This document shows positions 36,069-43,661 of a stretch of 64,000 nt of DNA, in pieces. This stretch comes from CAWDPQ01 sp049642465 (GTDB lineage: Bacteria > Acidobacteriota > Vicinamibacteria > Vicinamibacterales > 2-12-FULL-66-21), in the NCBI GenBank assembly GCA_049642465.1, contig JBAROV010000240.1:1-64000 (forward strand). The letters are read 5' to 3'. A program made the translations under genes and the position numbers. The notes beneath the pieces were generated by a model. The model was not told the DNA's origin. It worked only from the letters and a program-made list of their open reading frames with translations, and made no database searches. Position 1 is the first letter of the stretch; every line of letters begins with the position of its first letter.

Positions 36069-37016
36069 ATGCGCAAGATTGCGCTTCCTGAGCAGGGTGC
36101 TGAAACTCTGTTCGGGACGTACGACGAGAATCTCAAACATCTTGAATCGCTGTTCAACGTACGTATTCGCTCGAGCGGCCAGGAACTGATTGTCGAAGGT
36201 GATTCCGCTGACGTTGGCCGAGCCGAACGCGTTCTGGATCAGCTGTCGGCTTTGATGCGCGGAGGATACAAGCTCGCGAAGGGAGATGTTCGGACGGCGT
36301 CGCAACTCGTCGCGCAGGACGAGACCGTCGATCTGTCGGACTACTTCCTCCGCTCGACGAGAACCTCCGGCAAACGGCAGGTCCAGCCGAAGAGCCTGAA
36401 CCAGCGCAAGTATCTCGACGCCATCGAGGCGTACGACATCGTGTTTGGCATCGGTCCCGCCGGGACGGGAAAGACCTACCTGGCGATGGCGCAGGCCGTG
36501 GCTTTCCTGCTTGCCAAGAAAGTGAATCGCATCATCCTGGCGCGGCCGGCCGTTGAAGCAGGCGAGAAGCTGGGCTTCCTGCCGGGCGACCTGCAGGAGA
36601 AAGTCAATCCATACCTGCGGCCCCTGTACGACGCCCTCTACGACATGCTGGACGTGGAGCGCGCCGAACGGCTCGTCGAGCGGGGCACGATTGAGGTTGC
36701 ACCTATCGCGTTCATGCGCGGACGCACGTTGAACGACGCCTTCGTCATTCTGGACGAAGCGCAGAACACGACGTCGGAGCAGATGAAGATGTTCCTGACC
36801 CGTCTCGGGTTCGGCTCGAAGGCGGTGATTACGGGCGACATCACGCAGATCGATCTGCCGACGGGACGTACCTCGGGTCTCGTCGAAGCAATGAAGGTCG
36901 TCGGACAGATCGAAGGAATCGCCTTCATCCAGTTCGACGATCGGGACGTGGTGCGGCACCAGCTGGTGCAGCAAATCGTCAAGGCGTACGAATCGTACGG
37001 TGGATCCCGACAGTAG
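36069..37016 (+). CDS. phoH: PhoH family ATPase (YbeZ-like)
   Basis: This 315-residue cytosolic ATPase/putative RNA helicase has an N-terminal KH-like region (residues 1-70) and the PhoH P-loop domain. Walker A is GPAGTGKT (residues 129-136), and Walker B is in AFVILDEAQNTT. Family blocks such as LARPAVEAGEKLGFLPGD are intact. In E. coli the homologue YbeZ works with YbeY in rRNA processing, and here ybeY overlaps its 3' end by 17 bp. ATG 36069 is the only good start in frame; an AAGGAG lies about 20 nt upstream, farther than ideal. Confidence 0.95.
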   Translation: MRKIALPEQGAETLFGTYDENLKHLESLFNVRIRSSGQELIVEGDSADVGRAERVLDQLSALMRGGYKLAKGDVRTASQLVAQDETVDLSDYFLRSTRTSGKRQVQPKSLNQRKYLDAIEAYDIVFGIGPAGTGKTYLAMAQAVAFLLAKKVNRIILARPAVEAGEKLGFLPGDLQEKVNPYLRPLYDALYDMLDVERAERLVERGTIEVAPIAFMRGRTLNDAFVILDEAQNTTSEQMKMFLTRLGFGSKAVITGDITQIDLPTGRTSGLVEAMKVVGQIEGIAFIQFDDRDVVRHQLVQQIVKAYESYGGSRQ

Positions 37017-37482
37017 CCGCCTTCGCGTGATTGTGACCGACGGTCGCGGCCGTCCGGTCCGCGACGGGGGTTTGGGGCGATGGCTCACCTCCGTCGTGCC
37101 CGCACGCGTGCGCGGCGAAGTGGCGATCGCCCTCGCACCCGACTCGCAGGTCCGCGCGCTCAACCACAAATATCGCCGAAAGAACGCTCCCACTGACGTC
37201 TTGGCGTTTCCCTCGAACGAGAAAGGTTTCCTGGGCGACATCGTCATTGCCACCGGCGTCGCTCGGCGCCAGGCCACCGAAATGCGGCACCCGCTTCGAA
37301 ACGAGCTGCGCATTCTGGCGCTGCACGGGCTGCTGCACTTGCTGGGCTACGATCACGAGGACCGGCGAGACAACGGCGCGATGGCGCGCGTGGAATCGCG
37401 TTTGCGACGCAAAGGGGGCCTTTCGGCTGGCCTCATCGCCCGGACCAGCCTTCGCGAGGAGCGCTCCGGCGGGCAAGCATGA
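37000..37482 (+). CDS. ybeY: endoribonuclease YbeY (rRNA maturation)
   Basis: This 160-residue metal-dependent RNase acts in 16S rRNA 3'-end maturation and ribosome quality control. The zinc-binding signature HGLLHLLGYDH (His109, His113, His119) and the conserved TDVLAFP block (residues 65-71) are present. The start is GTG 37000, inside the phoH 3' end; this gives the normal N-terminal length. The last four bases overlap the next gene (ATGA). The phoH-ybeY-corC order is widely conserved. Confidence 0.95.
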   Translation: MDPDSSRLRVIVTDGRGRPVRDGGLGRWLTSVVPARVRGEVAIALAPDSQVRALNHKYRRKNAPTDVLAFPSNEKGFLGDIVIATGVARRQATEMRHPLRNELRILALHGLLHLLGYDHEDRRDNGAMARVESRLRRKGGLSAGLIARTSLREERSGGQA

Positions 37483-38738
37483 TTCCCGTCATCCTGCTCC
37501 TGCTCGCGGTGGCGGCCGTGTACGTCGGCACGATTGAATCTGCGTTCAGTGCGCTGATGCGCCTGTCGCTGCGCTTCATGGCCGAACGTGGCGCGCGCGG
37601 CGATCGACTCGCCTTCTATCTCGACGATCCCATTCTGTTGTTCGTCCCCGCCCGTCTGCTCCTGGGCTTGATCTTCTCGCTGGCGACGATGTGCATTGCG
37701 ATTCTGACGGGGGCGACCGGCTTCCAATCCATCGGCATGCTGCTGCTGTTCGTGTTCGTGTTCATCCTGTTGTGCGAGCACGTGCTGCCATTGCTCATCG
37801 TGCGGACGAACCCCGAACGGATCCTGGTGCTGCTGCTGCCGCCGTTCGACGTGGCCGCGCGCTTTCTACATCCGTTGACCGGAAGCCTGGTCCGGCTCAT
37901 CGATCACGGGCGCCGCGACCGGGACCGTCCGGCGGTTGCCGGGGATACGGCCCCCGAGGAAGCCGAGGCGCCTCACGGCTCCGAGGCCGGCGCCGAACAG
38001 GGCCTCATCGAAGGTGAAAGCCGGAGGCTGCTGCAGTCGATCGTCGATTTCGGCGGCACTCTGGTCCGAGAAGTCATGACGCCGAGGCCCGACATCGTGG
38101 CGATCCGCGACAACTCGACGATCGCCGACCTCCGCGCCCTCTTCCGGGAGCAGGAGTACTCCAGATTCCCCGTCTATCGCGAGAACCTGGACAACATCGT
38201 CGGCGTCGTTTTCGTCAAAGATCTGATCCAGTTGATCGACGGTCCGATCCACGCCGACGCTTCGATCGAGGGCCTGCTCCGGCCAGCGACCTTTGTCCCG
38301 GAAACCAAGCGAGTGCCGGAATTGCTCAAGGAGTTCCAGCGCAAGCAGGTGCAGATCGCCATCGTGGTCGACGAGTATGGCGGCACGGCCGGGCTGGTCA
38401 CCATTGAAGATCTGCTCGAGGAGATCGTCGGTGAAATTCGCGACGAGTACGATGTCGAGTCCGAACCGATCGTGGACGAGGGGGACGGCACGTTTGTTTT
38501 CAGCGCAAAAGTGAGTATTGATGAGTTCCGCGACCGGCTCGGCGTGGATATCGAAGGAAACGGATTCGAGACCGTTGGCGGTTACGTGTTGACGCGCGTC
38601 GGACGCGTGCCAGCCGTCGGCGAAACCTTCGAAATCGATGGCTTGATCGTCGAAGTGCTCGAAGCGGAACGCCGGCGCATTCACAAGGTCCGCGTGCGCA
38701 AGGCCGCGCCCGAGCCTTCGGCAGTGGAAGAACGATGA
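37479..38738 (+). CDS. HlyC/CorC (CNNM) family membrane protein
   Basis: This 419-residue protein has three to four TM helices (residues 1-130, DUF21/CNNM domain), a pair of CBS domains (about 195-320) and a CorC/HlyC C-terminal domain. The CBS/CorC junction EYGGTAGLVTIEDLLEEIVGEI is diagnostic. Members are implicated in Mg2+/Co2+ efflux or homeostasis. A hydrophilic acidic linker (about 150-175) separates membrane and CBS parts. It overlaps ybeY and the following M16 gene by 4 bp each, implying a tightly coupled operon. Confidence 0.94.
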   Translation: MIPVILLLLAVAAVYVGTIESAFSALMRLSLRFMAERGARGDRLAFYLDDPILLFVPARLLLGLIFSLATMCIAILTGATGFQSIGMLLLFVFVFILLCEHVLPLLIVRTNPERILVLLLPPFDVAARFLHPLTGSLVRLIDHGRRDRDRPAVAGDTAPEEAEAPHGSEAGAEQGLIEGESRRLLQSIVDFGGTLVREVMTPRPDIVAIRDNSTIADLRALFREQEYSRFPVYRENLDNIVGVVFVKDLIQLIDGPIHADASIEGLLRPATFVPETKRVPELLKEFQRKQVQIAIVVDEYGGTAGLVTIEDLLEEIVGEIRDEYDVESEPIVDEGDGTFVFSAKVSIDEFRDRLGVDIEGNGFETVGGYVLTRVGRVPAVGETFEIDGLIVEVLEAERRRIHKVRVRKAAPEPSAVEER

Positions 38739-40195
38739 GCTGGAAAGGAGCAGGCGTGCGGACACGATTCCATCGGATCGCCACCAGCATGTTGTTGGTC
38801 CTTGCTTGTTCAGTTGCGGCCCAGGCGCCCGCGGACCGTGCTCGCGCAAGCGGCACGGACACGCTGCGGCTGCCGTTCGAGACCTACACGCTTTCGAACG
38901 GCTTGACCGTCATTCTCTCGACCGATCGTTCGACGCCGACAGTGGCGGTGAACGTCTGGTACCACGTGGGATCGAAGAACGAAGCCGTTGGCCGCACCGG
39001 CTTCGCCCATCTCTTCGAGCACGTCATGTTCACCGGCTCCGGCAATGTGCCGTATGGACTCCACGACAAGCTCACGGAGGGCGTTGGCGGTTCGAATAAC
39101 GGGACGACGTCGAACGACCGGACGACGTACTTTGAAACGGTTCCGTCGAATTATCTCGAGTCGGCCTTGTGGCTGGAATCCGACCGGATGGGATTCCTGC
39201 TCGATTCGCTGGACCTGGCGAAACTGAACGCACAACGGGATATCGTGAAGAACGAGCGGCGGCAGCGGATTGACAATCAGCCCTACGGCCGTGTCTCCGA
39301 GATCCTGTCCCACGCGACCTATCCATCAACGCATCCATACTCGTGGAGCGTGATCGGCAGCATGGCTGATCTTTCGGCTGCATCCGAAGAGGATGTGAAG
39401 AGCTTCTTTCGACTCTATTACGCGCCCAATAACGCGTTCCTCGCGATCGTGGGCGACTTCGATCCGGCGCAGACCAAGGCGTGGGTCGAAAAGTACTTCG
39501 GGGGCTTTCCGAAGGGGAAGCCGATTACTCGCCCGTCCGTGTCGCCGGTGACCCTGACGGCCGAGAAGCGCCTGGTGTACGAGGACCGCGTCCAAGTGCC
39601 TCGCCTCTACGTGCAGTGGCCAACGGTTGGAATCAAGAACGACGACCGGTTCGTGCTCGACGTGTTGGCCGAGATTCTCGCCGGATCGCGAACGGCGCGG
39701 ATCACGAAACCCCTGGTGTACGACGAGCAGTCGGCCGCCTCGGCGATCGCGGGTCAGGACACGAACGAGGACGTCGGCGAATTTGTGTTGACGATCACGC
39801 CGCGGCCCGGTCACACCTTGACCAACCTTGAAGCTGCCTCCGACGCCATCATCGAACGACTAAAAGCCGAGGGACCCACCCCGGAGGAGATTCAAAAGGC
39901 CGTTGCCGGCCTGGAACTCTCGTTCATTCGTGGACTCGAGTCGAATCTTGGAAAATCCTTCCAACTCGCCGATGGCGCTGGATATCAGGGCGATCCGGGC
40001 GCGTTCCGCCGCGATTATCAGAAATCGCTGGCGGTGACGGCCGAAGACGTCAAGCGCGTGGCCAACAAGTATCTGACGCGCGGACGTGTCGTGTTGAGCG
40101 TCGTTCCGCAGGGAAAGTTGGATCAGGCCGCCAAGCCGGACCAGAGCGAGCGCGTCACCGATTACGACGCGAAGAAACCGGCAGGTGAGCGATGA
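38735..40195 (+). CDS. M16 family zinc peptidase, catalytic subunit (secreted)
   Basis: This 486-residue pitrilysin-family protease has an N-terminal signal peptide (about residues 16-31) and the inverted zinc motif HLFEH (His92, Glu95, His96). The distal Glu is expected in the helix around residues 165-175 (AQRDIVKNERRQR). The C-terminal domain includes LYVQWPTVG and the AEILAGSRTARI block. It probably forms a clam-shell heterodimer with the next gene product, which lacks the zinc motif. It starts within the stop of the preceding gene. Confidence 0.93.
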   Translation: MSWKGAGVRTRFHRIATSMLLVLACSVAAQAPADRARASGTDTLRLPFETYTLSNGLTVILSTDRSTPTVAVNVWYHVGSKNEAVGRTGFAHLFEHVMFTGSGNVPYGLHDKLTEGVGGSNNGTTSNDRTTYFETVPSNYLESALWLESDRMGFLLDSLDLAKLNAQRDIVKNERRQRIDNQPYGRVSEILSHATYPSTHPYSWSVIGSMADLSAASEEDVKSFFRLYYAPNNAFLAIVGDFDPAQTKAWVEKYFGGFPKGKPITRPSVSPVTLTAEKRLVYEDRVQVPRLYVQWPTVGIKNDDRFVLDVLAEILAGSRTARITKPLVYDEQSAASAIAGQDTNEDVGEFVLTITPRPGHTLTNLEAASDAIIERLKAEGPTPEEIQKAVAGLELSFIRGLESNLGKSFQLADGAGYQGDPGAFRRDYQKSLAVTAEDVKRVANKYLTRGRVVLSVVPQGKLDQAAKPDQSERVTDYDAKKPAGER

Positions 40196-41634
40196 GACGT
40201 CTGTTCTCCATCGGTCTCATGCTGACGCTGTCACTGGGGCTGTCGGCGCAGCAGGGGTTCGATCGCAAGAAGCCGCCTGCACCCGGCACACCGCCCACGC
40301 TCCGCGTGCCGGTGTGGACGAAAGGCACGCTCGCCAATGGCGCGGATCTCATCGTCGCGGAAAAACACGACCTGCCGCTCGTTTCTTTCTCCATTACATT
40401 TCTCGGCGGCACGGATCAGTTCGAAACGGCAGGCAAGCAGGGAACGGGCTCGCTTGCGGCAGCCATGCTGAGTGAAGGGACCAGGACGCGCAACGCCGAA
40501 GCGTTGTCGAACGCACTCCAACTGCTCGGCACCTCGATCTTCGCAAACGTCGGCGGCGAGAGTGGAAGCATAGGCTTCGTTTCGACCTCGACGAAGTTTC
40601 CCGCGACGCTGGACATTCTTGTGGACATGCTCGTGAACTCCGTGTTTCCCGCGGATGCGCTCGAGCGGCTTCGCGGTCAAAGGCTCGTTGCCCTGACGCA
40701 GGCTCGCGCGCAGCCGGGCGCGATCGCGGCCCGCGTCTTCCCACGCGTACTGTATGGAACGGATCATCCCTACGGAAGAGTCGTTACGGAGGATACGATC
40801 AAGTCCGTAACCCGCGACGATGTCGCTGCGTTTCACCGGGCGTACTTCCAGCCAGGACGAGCGCTCGTCACAATCGTTGGGGATGTGACTGCGGCGGCGG
40901 TGAAGCCGGTGATCGAGCGAGCCCTGTCCCCGTGGCCCAATGCCGGCACGCGGCCATCGTTCTCGTATCCACCCGTCCCAACAGTCAGACAGACCACCAT
41001 CTTTTTGGTTGATAAGCCTGGTGCCGCACAATCCACATTCGCGATCGGCCGACCGGGTCCGCCGCGATCGACGCCTGACTTCTTTCCGCTCCAGGTCATG
41101 AACACGATGCTCGGCGGCATGTTCCAGTCGAGACTGAACGCCAACATTCGCGAAGAAAAGGGCTACAGCTACGGCGTGTCCTCGAATTTCCAGTACGGAA
41201 AAGGACCGGGCCCGTTCCGCACGGGCGGGGACATCGTGACCGAGAAGTCTGACGCGGCTCTGGTGGAATTCATGAAGGAGCTGCGGGGAATCCAGGGTGC
41301 GAGGCCGGTCACCGATGAGGAGCTTGCGACGGCAAAGGATTCGCTCATCCAGCGTCTGCCGGGAACGTTCGCTTCGGTCGGCGCGATCAATTCAGCCCTG
41401 ACAAACCTCTGGGTCCAGGGGCTCCCGGACGATTACTACCAGCAGTATGCCAGGTTCATCGGTGCGGTCACCAAAGAGGACATCGTCCGCGTCGCGAAGC
41501 AGTATCTCGACCTCGATCATCTCGCGATCGTCATCGTCGGAGACCGCGCAACCATCGAGGAGCCGTTGAAGAAGACAGGCATTGCACCGATCGTCCAGCT
41601 CGACATCGAGGCGAAGCCGTTGGCCGCGCAGTAG
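40192..41634 (+). CDS. M16 family inactive partner subunit (secreted)
   Basis: This 480-residue M16-fold protein has a signal peptide (residues 1-20). Where the catalytic partner has AHLFEH, this one reads GSLAAAM, so His, Glu and His are all replaced and zinc catalysis is impossible. The substrate-side C-terminal domain is well conserved (MLGGMFQSRLNANIREEKG with YSYGV following), which supports a heterodimer with one active and one substrate-binding subunit, as in mitochondrial processing peptidase and bacterial M16 pairs. The 4-bp overlap with the catalytic subunit gene fits equimolar synthesis. Confidence 0.92.
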   Translation: MRRLFSIGLMLTLSLGLSAQQGFDRKKPPAPGTPPTLRVPVWTKGTLANGADLIVAEKHDLPLVSFSITFLGGTDQFETAGKQGTGSLAAAMLSEGTRTRNAEALSNALQLLGTSIFANVGGESGSIGFVSTSTKFPATLDILVDMLVNSVFPADALERLRGQRLVALTQARAQPGAIAARVFPRVLYGTDHPYGRVVTEDTIKSVTRDDVAAFHRAYFQPGRALVTIVGDVTAAAVKPVIERALSPWPNAGTRPSFSYPPVPTVRQTTIFLVDKPGAAQSTFAIGRPGPPRSTPDFFPLQVMNTMLGGMFQSRLNANIREEKGYSYGVSSNFQYGKGPGPFRTGGDIVTEKSDAALVEFMKELRGIQGARPVTDEELATAKDSLIQRLPGTFASVGAINSALTNLWVQGLPDDYYQQYARFIGAVTKEDIVRVAKQYLDLDHLAIVIVGDRATIEEPLKKTGIAPIVQLDIEAKPLAAQ

Positions 41635-41643
41635 GCGGTTGCG

Positions 41644-42561
41644 ATGCGTTCGGGTTACGTCTCATTCGTCGGCCGCCCCAACTCTGGCAAGTCCACGCTG
41701 ATCAACACGCTGGTCGGCGCGAAGGTCGCGATCGTGTCGGACAAACCACAGACGACACGCAACCGTCTTCTCGCCGTCAAGAACTACCCGGACGGTCAGA
41801 TCGTGTTTGTCGATACACCAGGTATCCACCGGCCTCTGCATCGAATGAACGTGCGTATGGTGGATGCCGCCATCGAGACGCTCCGCGAAGTGGATGTCGT
41901 GGGCCTCGTATTCGATGCTGCGACGAAACCGGGTCGCGGCGACGAGTACGTGTCGGGCTTGTTGCAGGATGTCAAATCACCTGTGGTGCTCGTTCTCAAC
42001 AAGATCGATCTGGTCGCCAAAGCGAAGCTCTTGCCCCTCATCGACCGCGCCCGCAGGTGGCACGACTTCGTCGCGATTGTTCCTGTCTCCGCCCGAACTG
42101 GCGACGGGGTGGAGCAGCTCGAACGAGTGCTTCTCGAGCAGCTGCCGGAAGGAGAGCCGCTCTACCCCGACGACTTTTTGACGGACCAGCCAGAGCGATC
42201 GCTGGTCGCGGAAACGGTTCGGGAAAAACTGTTGCAGCACACGCGAGCCGAATTGCCCTTTTCGACTGCCGTCACGGTCGATCAGTTCGACGAAGAAGAT
42301 CGCGGGCGTATCCTGCGACTTTATTGCACGATCTATGTCGAGCAGGAGTCGCAGAAAGGTATCGTGATCGGTCGGGGCGGAGAAATGCTGAAGCGGATCG
42401 GCACGGAGGCCCGGCACGACCTCGAGAAGTGTTTTGAGACGAAGGTGTTTCTGGACTTGCGTGTCAAAGTCAATGCAGACTGGCGCAACGACGATCGCAC
42501 GCTCGATGAATTGGGCGTGCCGCGCACGGCGCGCCGTCCGACAGCCCGCCGGAACCGATAG
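41644..42561 (+). CDS. era: GTPase Era
   Basis: This 305-residue GTPase assists 30S subunit maturation by binding the 16S rRNA 3' end. G1 is GRPNSGKS (residues 10-17), G3 is DTPG, and G4 is NKID. The C-terminal KH domain carries IVIGRGGEMLKRIGTEAR. It lies 9 bp after the M16 pair and, with ybeY upstream, gives a ribosome-maturation theme to this operon. A basic tail (RTARRPTARRNR) ends the protein. Confidence 0.97.
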   Translation: MRSGYVSFVGRPNSGKSTLINTLVGAKVAIVSDKPQTTRNRLLAVKNYPDGQIVFVDTPGIHRPLHRMNVRMVDAAIETLREVDVVGLVFDAATKPGRGDEYVSGLLQDVKSPVVLVLNKIDLVAKAKLLPLIDRARRWHDFVAIVPVSARTGDGVEQLERVLLEQLPEGEPLYPDDFLTDQPERSLVAETVREKLLQHTRAELPFSTAVTVDQFDEEDRGRILRLYCTIYVEQESQKGIVIGRGGEMLKRIGTEARHDLEKCFETKVFLDLRVKVNADWRNDDRTLDELGVPRTARRPTARRNR

Positions 42562-42588
42562 AGCGAGACGACAGTGAGGAGAGACGAC

Positions 42589-43083
42589 GTGCTCATCAGC
42601 AAGGAACTTGCGAAAGCATTCAACGAACAGATCGGTCACGAGTTTGGCGCGAGCATGCAATACATCAGCATCGCGGCGCACTTCAGCGAGCGCCAGCTCA
42701 GGCTTCTGGCGAAGATCTTCTTCGAACAGGCGGACGAGGAAAAGCAGCACGCCATGAAGTTCGTCCAGTACCTGCTCGATACGAAGGCCGAACTGCGGAT
42801 ACCGACTATCCCTGCGCCCACCCCGTCGTTTGCTTCCGCTGAAGAAGCCGTCGGTGCCGCCCTGAAGTGGGAGCAGGAGGTGACCCGTCAGATCACCGCC
42901 TTAATGGACCTCGCGGTCAAGCAGAACGACTACCTGGCGCAAAGCTTTCTGCAATGGTTCATCGACGAGCAGCTCGAGGAAGTGGTGAAGATGGACCGCC
43001 TGCTCAGCGTCATCCGGCAGTCGGGTGAGAAGAATCTGCTGATGGTCGAGGCGTATCTCGTTCACATCGAGAAGGCGGAGTAG
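42589..43083 (+). CDS. ferritin-like iron storage protein
   Basis: This four-helix protein of about 164 residues resembles bacterial non-haem ferritin (FtnA type). Ferroxidase-type residues are visible in NEQIGHEFGASMQYI, in FFEQADEEKQHAMK (ExxH) and in a second-half Glu/Gln set (WFIDEQLEEVVKM). It stores iron as a mineral core. GTG 42589 is preferred over GTG 42574 because GAGGAG at 42575-42580 then serves as its ribosome-binding site. It follows era by 27 bp. Downstream begins a repeat array. Confidence 0.92.
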   Translation: MLISKELAKAFNEQIGHEFGASMQYISIAAHFSERQLRLLAKIFFEQADEEKQHAMKFVQYLLDTKAELRIPTIPAPTPSFASAEEAVGAALKWEQEVTRQITALMDLAVKQNDYLAQSFLQWFIDEQLEEVVKMDRLLSVIRQSGEKNLLMVEAYLVHIEKAE

Positions 43084-43089
43084 GTCGAA

Positions 43090-43182
43090 AGGGTTCAGAA
43101 GGGGTTCAGAAGGGTTCAGAGAGGGTGCAGAAAGGGTTCAAGGGTTCAGAAAGGGTTCAAGGGTTCAGAAAGGGTTCAAGGA
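43090..43182 (+). repeat. left array of GGTTCAGAAG-type repeats
   Basis: Eight to ten degenerate copies of GGGTTCAGAAAG/GGGTTCAAG lie immediately after the ferritin gene. The unit is the reverse complement of the CTTCTGAACC-type unit repeated at 43481-43617, so the two arrays are inverted around the transposase remnant and could form a very long imperfect stem. Confidence 0.85.
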
Positions 43183-43224
43183 GGGCGTCAGCAATTTTGT
43201 GTGGGACATAGCATAGGAGTCGCC

Positions 43225-43480
43225 ATGCCCCGCTGAAATCATCGACCAGATCGCCCGTGACAGCCCGCTGACCGCCGAAGAAATCGAAACTGCCTCGCGG
43301 CGGTTCAAGAAGGCACTCCAGGACATCCTGATTGCGGTGACCGATGGCCTCAAAGGGATGGAGGAAGCCCTGGCCGCCGTGTTCCCGTAGACGACGCTGC
43401 AAACCTGCATCGTGCACCTGCCCCGGCAGAGTCTCGAGTTTGCGAATTGGAAGCAACGAAAGCCGCTCGCCGTCGCTGGA
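43225..43480 (+). pseudogene. IS256-family transposase remnant (frameshift, amber stop, internal deletion)
   Basis: ATG 43225, with AGGAG at 43215-43219, is followed by a frameshift in the CCCC run at 43228-43231. Ignoring one C gives MPAEIIDQIARDSPL, continuing to a basic RRFKKAL. The frame then jumps straight to DILIAVTDGLKGMEEALAAV, FP, an amber codon (43388-43390), and TTLQTCIVHLPRQSLEFANW with KQRKPLA. This matches the conserved IS256-type core (ILIAxVDGLKGFPEAIxAVFPQT, then QTCIVHLIRxSL and WKDRKALA). Most catalytic-domain codons and the C-terminus are missing. The element is dead and sits between inverted repeat arrays. Confidence 0.85.
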
Positions 43481-43617
43481 CCTCTCCTGAACCTTTGAAC
43501 CTCCTTTGAACGTCCCCGGAACCTTTGAACCTCTTCTGAACCTTTGAACCTCTTCTGAACCTTTGAACCTCCCCTGAACCTTTTCTGAACCTCCTCTGAA
43601 CCCTTTCTGAACCCTCT
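43481..43617 (+). repeat. right array of CTTCTGAACC-type repeats
   Basis: About a dozen degenerate units, such as CTGAACCTTTGAACCTCTT (a composite of about 19 bp built from TGAACCTT/TTGAACCT), run from the transposase remnant to just before the mgtE leader. They are complementary to the left array at 43090-43182. Confidence 0.85.
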
Positions 43618-43629
43618 TCGTGTTAAATT

Positions 43630-43660
43630 GAACAGTTCGACTTCGCGAGACGAACTGCTC
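43630..43660 (+). promoter_or_regulatory. hairpin abutting the mgtE start codon
   Basis: GAACAGTTCG (43630-43639) pairs with CGAACTGCTC (43651-43660), with one mismatch in ten. The 11-nt loop contains the palindrome TCGCGA. The stem ends 2 nt before the mgtE ATG at 43662, exactly where a Shine-Dalgarno sequence would be, and none is visible. It could occlude the start codon, act as an operator, or be chance. Confidence 0.45.
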
Positions 43661-43661
43661 C

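Noticed and set aside
34467..37313. A 948-codon open frame on the minus strand opposite aspS and phoH
   Set aside because: It is antisense to two unmistakable genes; its composition (His/Arg/Asp-rich, no motifs) is that of a GC-rich shadow frame.
43186..43415. An 81-codon minus-strand small ORF in the repeat gap
   Set aside because: The opposite strand carries IS256 transposase blocks in one frame, which explains the openness.
43090..43617. Repeat arrays considered as a CRISPR
   Set aside because: Units are about 10-19 bp, contiguous and degenerate, with no regular 25-40-bp spacers and no cas genes.
43621..43661. M-box (ykoK) Mg2+ riboswitch upstream of mgtE
   Set aside because: The leader is mostly repeat array and only ~40 nt of unique sequence remain, far too short for an M-box; only a simple hairpin is supported.
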